From Rhyacophila brunnea (taxonomy: Eukaryota; Arthropoda; Insecta; Trichoptera; Rhyacophilidae): a stretch of 64,000 bases of DNA. Location of the stretch: assembly GCA_022495005.1 (NCBI GenBank), contig JAGYXB010001802.1, positions 217,545 through 281,544 on the forward strand, written 5' to 3'. Shown one piece after another: positions 57,948 through 64,000 of the stretch (its first letter is position 1; each line of letters begins with the position of its first letter). A program made the translations under genes and the position numbers. The notes below the pieces were generated by a model. That model saw only the letters and a list, made by a program, of their open reading frames with translations, did no database searches and had not been told where the DNA came from.

Positions 57948-58944
57948 ATGGATAATTTTGGGTGGGCAGAGTTAATTTCTAGCTGGTCGGTAGAGGACAG
58001 ATCACTTCTCACTTCTGGCTGGCGACCATCCACTTTGAAGACTTATAGACCGGCATGGGACAAATGGAAGACATGGTGCATGGCCAACAAGATAAGCTAT
58101 AATACCCCCGAGCCGATTGAAGTGGCTAGATACCTGGGTCACTTATACAATAAGGAAGGTCTTTCATATAACACTATTCTTGTACATAAGTCAGCCATAG
58201 CTACCTTTTGCAAACCTATGATCAGTAAAGACATCAGCAGTAACATAGTAGTGCGTCATATGTTAAAAAGCCATATCCACCCGCAAGACTAGACCTACAA
58301 AACCACCGATTTGGGATCCTAGAATAATCGTGGACTACCTCAAGAAAACAACACCACTAGTACACAACCTATATGAGGTTTCACGCAGAACAGCTATACT
58401 ATTATTACTCGCATCGGGACGACGGGTTCATGACCTTACCCTACTCAGTATAGCGGATAATGGCCTAGTCGATAATGGCGACCATATAATTCTATGGCCA
58501 GTGTTTGGTTCCAAGACGGACACATCAAGGCACCGCCAATCTGGATGGAAATTAAGCGCTTCCAGTTGCCAAAACATCGATCCAGCTTTTTGGCTACGAA
58601 AACTTATCTGCGTTTCCAATGAGAGAAGAGAAGAGGGTGGTAATATTCCGGCATTATTTATCTCGTCAAGAGGCCCCTCAAAACCTGCGACTCGAGCAGT
58701 CATCGGAAATTGGGTGAAGTCAGTACTCGCTGATGCAGGGGTACAGGAATCACCAGGCAGTACTCGATCAGCAGTCGCCTCTCTAAATTGGTTAGAGAAC
58801 TACCCCATAGATGACATCCTGCAGAGAGGTAATTGGCGCCAAGAAGCTACTTTTAAGACATTTTACCAGAGACCGATAGACACACAGACTTCTACAGCGG
58901 GAGAACAAAATATGTTGACCTCTCTATTCAGCCCGGTACACTGA
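57948..58944 (+). pseudogene. DIRS tyrosine recombinase, one frameshift
   Basis: The N-terminal part (57948-58292) has the SAM-like arm-binding fold ('RPSTLKTYRPAWDKWKTWC', 'YLGHLYNKEGLSYNTILVHK'). The catalytic part (58330-58944) has Arg I in 'ASGRRVHDLTLL', the second Arg in 'GSTRSAVAS', W in 'RGNW' and Tyr179 in 'FKTFYQR'. A frame change between 'HPQD' and the 'KPPIWDP' block (58285-58300) separates them. It would catalyse integration of circular DNA. The true start may lie upstream, overlapping the RT frame's end. Confidence 0.78.
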
Positions 58945-59019
58945 GCCTAAAAGCAAGGAGATGTTATACCTAATTCTCATGTTAGGTTCATCCACCTTAT
59001 CATGCAGGATCTATCTTGC

Positions 59020-59379
59020 TTTACCAGGTGATAACAAACAGATATCTCAAGGGACTTCAGAGTCAATAGCGAATAATGAAAGGAGTTTTACCTACCATTA
59101 TTATTCTTGTTGACTCTGAAGTCCAGAGAACACCTACCTGGTTTCCTTGAGACATATCAAATTGAATACCAAAGACAAAGCACGCCGCGATACAAGCGTC
59201 AGTCCTGCCAGCCGGTAAAAAACAAGATGAACAACCAGAGAGGTAAATAATCGAGAAGAAAAGGGGGTAAAAAGAGGCCAGCGCAGAAGAACACAAGGCA
59301 AAAATACGATCAACATCTCAAGGGACTTCAGAGTCAACAAGAATATTAAGAGTTTTAATGGTAGGTAAAACTCCTTTCA
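59020..59379. repeat. DIRS internal complementary region and right inverted terminus
   Basis: 'atctcaagggacttcagagtc' recurs at about 59041 and 59315. The first leads into the end-to-end junction and the second into the right end. 59160-59333 is the reverse complement of 54760-54940, so the two minus frames here ('MCSSALASFYPLFFSI...') are copies of the left end. Confidence 0.85.
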
Positions 59380-60573
59380 TTTTAACATTTATATTATATT
59401 GTATAAAATAATATGTTTACATAAATAACTATTACTTTGTTTTACTCTCGTAAAAATAAATAAAATATAATATTTGCGATCTCCGCGTACATAATATTAT
59501 TACATTTTTAATAATAAATGAATTTGTATTTTATAACAAGCAACACCAGCCGAAGTTGTATCGCGCGGTATATTCTACTTTACGTTACCAACATCTAACG
59601 TCACCCGAAAACTTTCGGCTAGTTGAAATTCCAACAGTTTTACAAAAACACGGGAGTAGGGGGTCGCTGGCAGTTTGAACATGGCAAACATCTGAAAGGT
59701 CGAAAAGTGTCCGTCTATGGGCGCAGCAGATTATCTACCAAAGATAACTGTTCAACCTGTTACGAGAACTGTCCGTCTGTGGCCGGCAATGGTCAATATG
59801 TTTTCATGAAAACTAAACATGATGACAGAAGTAATCGAAACAGTTAGCAGACGGTAGGATTGCGTGTTTTTTTCTATAAACAATCTTGTATCTGCGTCCT
59901 AAACTTGGCTCGACATTAAGCTTCTTTACAAGCTACAAGCCAACGAATTTACAATCTGCTTGTAAACTCGCCCAATGTCATCATCGAACAAGCTAACAAG
60001 CAGATTGTAAACAATCTACCGAGAAAAGACGAAAGCCGGACTACTTTACACGCTACACGCTGGCGTGTGGGCTGATATGCGTCTGCGCAGTAGAGCGATA
60101 GTGGCGACCTCTCGGTAAAAAAGCGAACTACTCAATACGTCCTGTCAAAATAGTACCAAAAATGACGGTTTCAATTCGCTAGCCTGTTGGCTTCTGAGCG
60201 AGTGGAAAGTTTTGTGTATCAATATCACAATCTCACTAGCTGACTCGCCCGCTTTCAAATTCGCCAACAAGCAGCTTGTAAAGTATCTCAATTTCATCGA
60301 CGTTTTCCTACTGAGAAGCCCAGAAACAAATGGGTTTTTGTTTATTTCTGGGTTACAATAAATTTTGTTATGTTTTATCTCAATTATCATCTCAATTAGA
60401 AGACCTCAATAGATAAATTCCGGCAACCGCCATCGTCTTATTTGGATATCATGGATAGCTTGAGCAAATATATTAATTTGTATTGCGTAAACTGGTGTGG
60501 TATGCGTTCATTGCAATTTCAACGTTTAAAAATATCAATTACGAGGTTTCTAAATTTGTTTTCAATAACTTAC

Positions 60574-60739
60574 CTCAAACGTAGCTGTGTGAATGCCGTC
60601 AACGTTCTCTTGCTTTAGGTATATAAACATGTCCAACGGGAGAGTCCGAACGCTTTATCGACACATCAAACCAAGTTGGACCAGATCGCTGGACTCCTAC
60701 AAGACATTCCTCGTCTTTTGCTTCTTCTTTTATGTCCAT
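60574..60739 (-). pseudogene. C2H2 gene, first coding exon, unit C
   Basis: 'MDIKEE..' starts at 60739; 166 bases, with 6 bases fewer than A and B near 60620 (MFIYLKQ-type instead of MFIYSYLNQ-type in the other frame). It is separated from its second exon by the 10.8-kb insertion. The unit ends seven bases beyond the start codon. Confidence 0.6.
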
Positions 60740-60746
60740 ATTAACG

Positions 60747-62320
60747 TTGGCGTACTCCCTGGTTAAACGTCAGATTTTTTTATTCAATATTTGAAAGCAT
60801 CTAAGTGACACTTTTTGAGCATAGACAATCTTTGAAAAAATGCTATTATATGGGTAACACGCTATTATAAGTACATATATAAAAATCTTTTACAATGAAA
60901 AATAGATTACAAAAATCAGTATAGCATATTAGACTTCGCCAATGCATTTCATAAAATTTAAATAATTATAAAGTAACCTTCGACACAAAGACACTCGTGC
61001 TTAAACCTTCATATAAAAACGCTTCAAATAGGTAGGTAAGTATGCGAAAATAAGGAAAATTTTTCAAAATAACGTTATAGATAATTTAGCCGTGTTAACT
61101 AAACGATATTGTTATTATTTCAGATTATTCCGACTCAAATTTAATCAATAAAATAAGAAATACGAGTGAGATGAAATGAGCCATTGAATGGCATTTATTT
61201 ACTCTTTGATTAGTGATTGTTTTTATAAGATAATAATATTTATCCATAGTCAGTATTCCGTATTTGTATTCATTTAATTAAATGTATAATAAATAAAACA
61301 GGCTCCAGTTTATGAGCCCCAAAAACATTTCGCCTCCACAAACAAATGGCCCGGTCAAATAGCCTCGATAAAACGGCTAGCACTGATTGAAATTAAACGT
61401 CACTGGTTTTCATTAAAATGCCACTTTTCCTACTTAAAACTTACCTTTCGGTATAATATACCTATCATAAATATTCATGAAGCGTGTTTTCATATTACAT
61501 ATACCAAACTAACCTCATAATTTTTTTAAATCTTAATTTTCTCGGTTATGCTTTCAACCTAGGGGTAGACTACAACTTAATATATTATAACTACTATCTT
61601 ATTACTTGTCTTGAAGGCCGACGAAAAAACTTTGGAATATGTAAATAAGTGTTTTATGAAACGTATCTGCATTGCAACCGTGCTTATCGTCGGCTTTCGT
61701 GGACGACATTAATTATTATTGTTTCAAAATTAGCCATTTACAAGGTTGAAAAAGACGTAGCTTTATTTAAAAAGAAATAAAAGCCAAAATATAATCAACG
61801 CTCGAAAGAAATAGGAACTTGCATATTTCATTACGCTTCGACATGATAACAAAATATTACTATATATTATTATTGAAACGATCAATCGTTATTAATCGGC
61901 CGTGGCCGGCGAAGGGATACATAAATATATATTATAATATTCTGCCGATAACTTCACGTCGTGGCGGAGGCCAACCTTAGTCTATGGGCCTACCTATCAA
62001 TATTGAACAGTATTGCAAGCTGTCAAAAATGGAAACTTATCGGCAGAATAATAAGTATGCAAGTAACAATGCCGGATTATGAGTACCAATTTCAGTTAAT
62101 AACTATCAATCCAACCATCTCCAGAGTGAGAGAGAATTCTCGTGAACGGGATTCAATAAGGTAAGAGAAATAATTTATCTATGATATTGTACGTTTATTG
62201 ATGGAAGAGAGGAGAAGACAACTAATTTGCGAGCATCTACATGAACATTAATCGCATTTATAAGGTTTTTTTTATCAGTATTGCCATTCCATAATATGTT
62301 TTAAGCTTACTAGGTATTTT
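60747..62320. other. AT-rich sequence, no gene recognised
   Basis: No frame resembles a known protein; the 67-aa plus frame at 61961 has no features. A 13-base inverted pair ('attctgccgataa' near 61939 and 'ttatcggcagaat' near 62037) encloses about 110 bases and may be a very small MITE. This is the right flank of the triplication. Confidence 0.45.
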
Positions 62321-62326
62321 TAAATT

Positions 62327-62400
62327 ACATATTTGATTATATTGGAAATCACATTCATCACACGCAAATGGGTTTTCTTCTGAATGTGTAAGTTCATATT
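62327..62400 (-). pseudogene. C2H2 finger scrap, minus strand
   Basis: Reading backward: 'THSEENPFACDECDFQYNQI'. It is a single decayed finger that ends in an exact 14-base palindrome arm ('atgtgtaagttcat', 3-base spacer, reverse complement) at 62386-62416. Confidence 0.6.
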
Positions 62401-62749
62401 ATGAACTTACACATTAGAACTTTAAGTTCTTTCATTGAATAAGTTTATGTAATTTGATAATGTTTCTGATATTTCTTCGATATACCTTCTGTTGAAAATA
62501 ATGTAATTACATTATTCTAGATTAATACTGTAAACATCTCTACAGTCTTTTGATGTTGGGAAATTGAAAAATCAAGAGTTACGTATTTTTATCAACATAA
62601 TGAATAGCTAAAAATACAATGTTCTCAAAATCGGATGATCTTGATTTTTTTTTCTAGCAAACGTATATAAGTAAAGACATCTTATCCGTGGTAAGCTCAA
62701 AATACCTAAACTATCGACTTACTAACTTTTGGCAGCAATGTATTGAATA

Positions 62750-63640
62750 CGTTGTTTAAGAACTCATAAACTTACACATTCAGTAGAAAAACCAGTTGCG
62801 TGTGATGATTGTGATTTGAAATGTAATCAAATATGTCATTTAAAAACACCTTGTAGTCTTAAAATATGTTGAATGACAATTAATACTGGTGCACACCCTC
62901 ACAAATGCGATTTGTGTTCATATAGATGCTCGCGAATTAAATTTTAAAGACACAATGACGCATTCTGAAGAAAATCTAATAAATGCAATGTATGTTCATA
63001 TAGATTCTCGCGAATAATATGCGTACTTGCTAGACCGAGGATTAGAACCTGAGACCCTCGACGCAATAGGCCAACTCTTAAGCTGCGCCGGCATTTTTGG
63101 TGACTGGTGAAAAACCTTATAAATGCAATGTATGCTCATATAGATGCTCGCAACTTAGTCATCTTAAAAACAAACAAATGACCAATTCTGGTAAAAAACC
63201 TTTAAAATGCGATGTATATTCATATAAATCCGTGCGACTTAGTTGTCTTAAAACACATGAAATGAATATTTACATATATAGAACATACTCGTGAAAAATC
63301 TTATAAATGCAATGTATGTTCAATTGGATGCTCGCGACGGAGTAATCGTCAAACACATGTAAAGATACTTAATGGTGAATAACCTTTTAAATAAATTGAC
63401 TACCTATACGGAGCCTCGGCACAACATTATCTTAAAGTTCATAAAACGAAACATGAGAAAAACCATTTGCGTGTGATCTATTTCATTTTAAATGCAAACA
63501 AATATGTCATTTAAAAACTCATAAACGTGATGAATTTAAATATAAATGTAAACAGATATGTATGTCGGTACGTTGTTTAAGAACTCATAAACTCACACAT
63601 TCAGAAGAAAACCATTTGCGTGAAACAATTGTCGAAGCCG
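62750..63640 (+). pseudogene. C2H2 finger array remains, plus strand
   Basis: 'LRTHKLTHSVEKPVACDDCD', 'HKCDLCSYRCSRI', 'TGEKPYKCNVCSYRCSQLSH', 'KPLKCDVYSYKSVRLSCLKT' and 'KSYKCNVCSIGCSRRSNRQT' are fingers in changing frames with lost cysteines. Repeated 'aaatgcaatgtatgttcatatagat' units show that fingers multiplied by duplication. It is a separate, older family from the triplicated gene. Confidence 0.7.
63022..63098 (-). mobile_element. tRNA-like SINE fragment inside finger debris
   Basis: Reading backward, 'gccggcgcagcttaagagttggcc' then 'gggtctcaggttctaatcctcgg' gives A-box- and B-box-like motifs at tRNA spacing. It separates two finger fragments. No acceptor stem, so not a tRNA gene. Confidence 0.4.
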
Positions 63641-63649
63641 TCAGAGGCA

Positions 63650-64000
63650 ATAACTTACCTACAAAACTTCATTTGATATCGATTCTGAAGAGTATAATAT
63701 GAAGTTTTTGTCTAACACTTCTCTCCTAACATAATACCTACCAGAACTACAAGAATACGTTGCACCATCTGGAGAAACAGAGAAAAAGAAAAAAAATCAT
63801 AATACCTATGCAAATATTATTAGGAAGAGTTAAGTGCCTGCAAGGTAACTCCTATATACAAAATAAATATAAATGTCATTCCAATATTATCTTTTGAAGA
63901 AAATATCGTTGCATAAAATATATTGCATTTTTCAAAAATATGCATACCTAATTGTATTCTTATAACTTATTTATTTTTATTGCGGATCATATTGTTAAAA
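63650..64000. other. No gene recognised
   Basis: AT-rich sequence with no frame or repeat that I can name. Confidence 0.5.

Larger units (their letters stand above)
54746..59379 (+). mobile_element. Near-complete DIRS-like (tyrosine recombinase) retrotransposon
   Basis: Left inverted terminal repeat ~54746-54940 ('tttcattattcgctattgac') and its inverted copy ~59160-59335, followed by the right end '...gtaggtaaaactcctttcatt'. An internal complementary region (~59035-59120) fuses the complements of both ends ('gcgaataatgaaaggagttt'). This is the circular-junction layout of DIRS1 elements, which replicate through a circular intermediate and integrate by a tyrosine recombinase. It encodes gag, RT-RNase H and recombinase in order. 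One stop in gag and one frameshift in the recombinase are visible, so this copy is close to intact but probably inactive. Confidence 0.9.
48997..59788. mobile_element. 10.8-kb composite insertion bounded by ~40-bp inverted repeats, ATG duplication
   Basis: The left end reads 'ggcggccatagacggacagt' and the right end, backward, 'gccggccacagacggacagt'; both then continue to 'cagkttgaac'. Unit A has a single 'acatggtcaa' here, while unit C has ATG at 48994-48996 and 59789-59791. Removing the two DIRS elements leaves about 1.5 kb without a transposase, so it was a non-autonomous DNA transposon that later received both DIRS elements. The superfamily is not identified; a 3-bp duplication limits the choices. 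Confidence 0.8.
41810..60746. repeat. Segmental tandem duplication, unit C, expanded by a 10.8-kb insertion and truncated on the right
   Basis: Starts at the same phrase as A and B. Similarity stops at 'tccatattaacgtt' (60746), which in A is 28794, so the last 1.8 kb of the unit is missing. It carries a 10,792-bp insertion after 48996 and a further ~215-bp insertion around 48368-48582 that A and B lack. Confidence 0.93.

Noticed and set aside
56602..57975. 457-aa plus-strand frame overlapping the DIRS RT
   Set aside because: It has no domain features and shares its whole length with the RT-RNase H frame, whose catalytic motifs are intact. It is a composition shadow.
59063..59340. Minus frames 'MCSSALASFYPLFF...' at the DIRS right end
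   Set aside because: They are the inverted terminal repeat copy of the left end of the element, not separate genes.
61961..62164. 67-aa plus frame near the 13-bp inverted pair
   Set aside because: No motif, no splice context and overlap with a possible small MITE; not enough to call a gene.

Overview
The window is eukaryotic and almost certainly insect: AT-rich DNA, GT/AG introns, polydactyl C2H2 genes, and dense remains of LINEs, DNA transposons, a DIRS-type element and a solo LTR. I favour Lepidoptera because of the repeated 'ccttcatccagcagtgga...tgatgatgatg' units at 19.1-20.85 kb, which look like a lepidopteran LINE/SINE tail. That is recognition from memory, not a search, and another insect order is not excluded. 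There are no operons, CRISPR arrays or rRNA genes.

Layout. 0.36-3.05 kb: local tandem repeats. 3.2-10.1 kb: one eight-exon minus-strand gene for a BTB/POZ protein (BTBD8-like). It splices in phase throughout but carries a one-base disagreement in an A10 run and one in-frame TAA. 10.8-17.1 kb: relics of a transposon protein with a Mutator-like transposase region and a YqaJ/lambda-exonuclease-like nuclease, in two opposite fragments, split by two related LINE insertions, with a GC-rich solo LTR (ATAC target duplication) between the fragments. 17.25-18.4 kb: first copy of a TTAA-flanked element that carries a piece of the same kind of nuclease. 19.1-20.85 kb: a ~132-144 bp minisatellite.

20.855-60.75 kb: a tandem triplication. 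Units A (20855-30614), B (30615-41809) and C (41810-60746) carry the same minus-strand polydactyl C2H2 pseudogene (two N-terminal exons and one long finger exon), plus-strand C2H2 and hAT transposase debris, and nested elements. A 1.8 kb segment with a LINE fragment and a KQEP-type exon follows A and B but is missing from C. B has a 1391 bp near-perfect palindrome at TTAA inside the finger exon. C has a 10.8 kb insertion bounded by ~40 bp inverted repeats and an ATG duplication.

Inside that insertion lie two DIRS-like tyrosine-recombinase retrotransposons head to head: a decayed minus-strand one (49.4-54.05 kb) with a 234 bp in-frame triplication, and a much fresher plus-strand one (54.75-59.38 kb) with gag, RT-RNase H, recombinase, inverted termini and internal complementary region. 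60.75-62.3 kb holds nothing I recognise. 62.3-63.65 kb holds inverted C2H2 debris.

The only plausible host protein-coding gene is the BTB gene. Most of the rest is a layered record of insertion, duplication and decay whose relative order can be read from target-site duplications.
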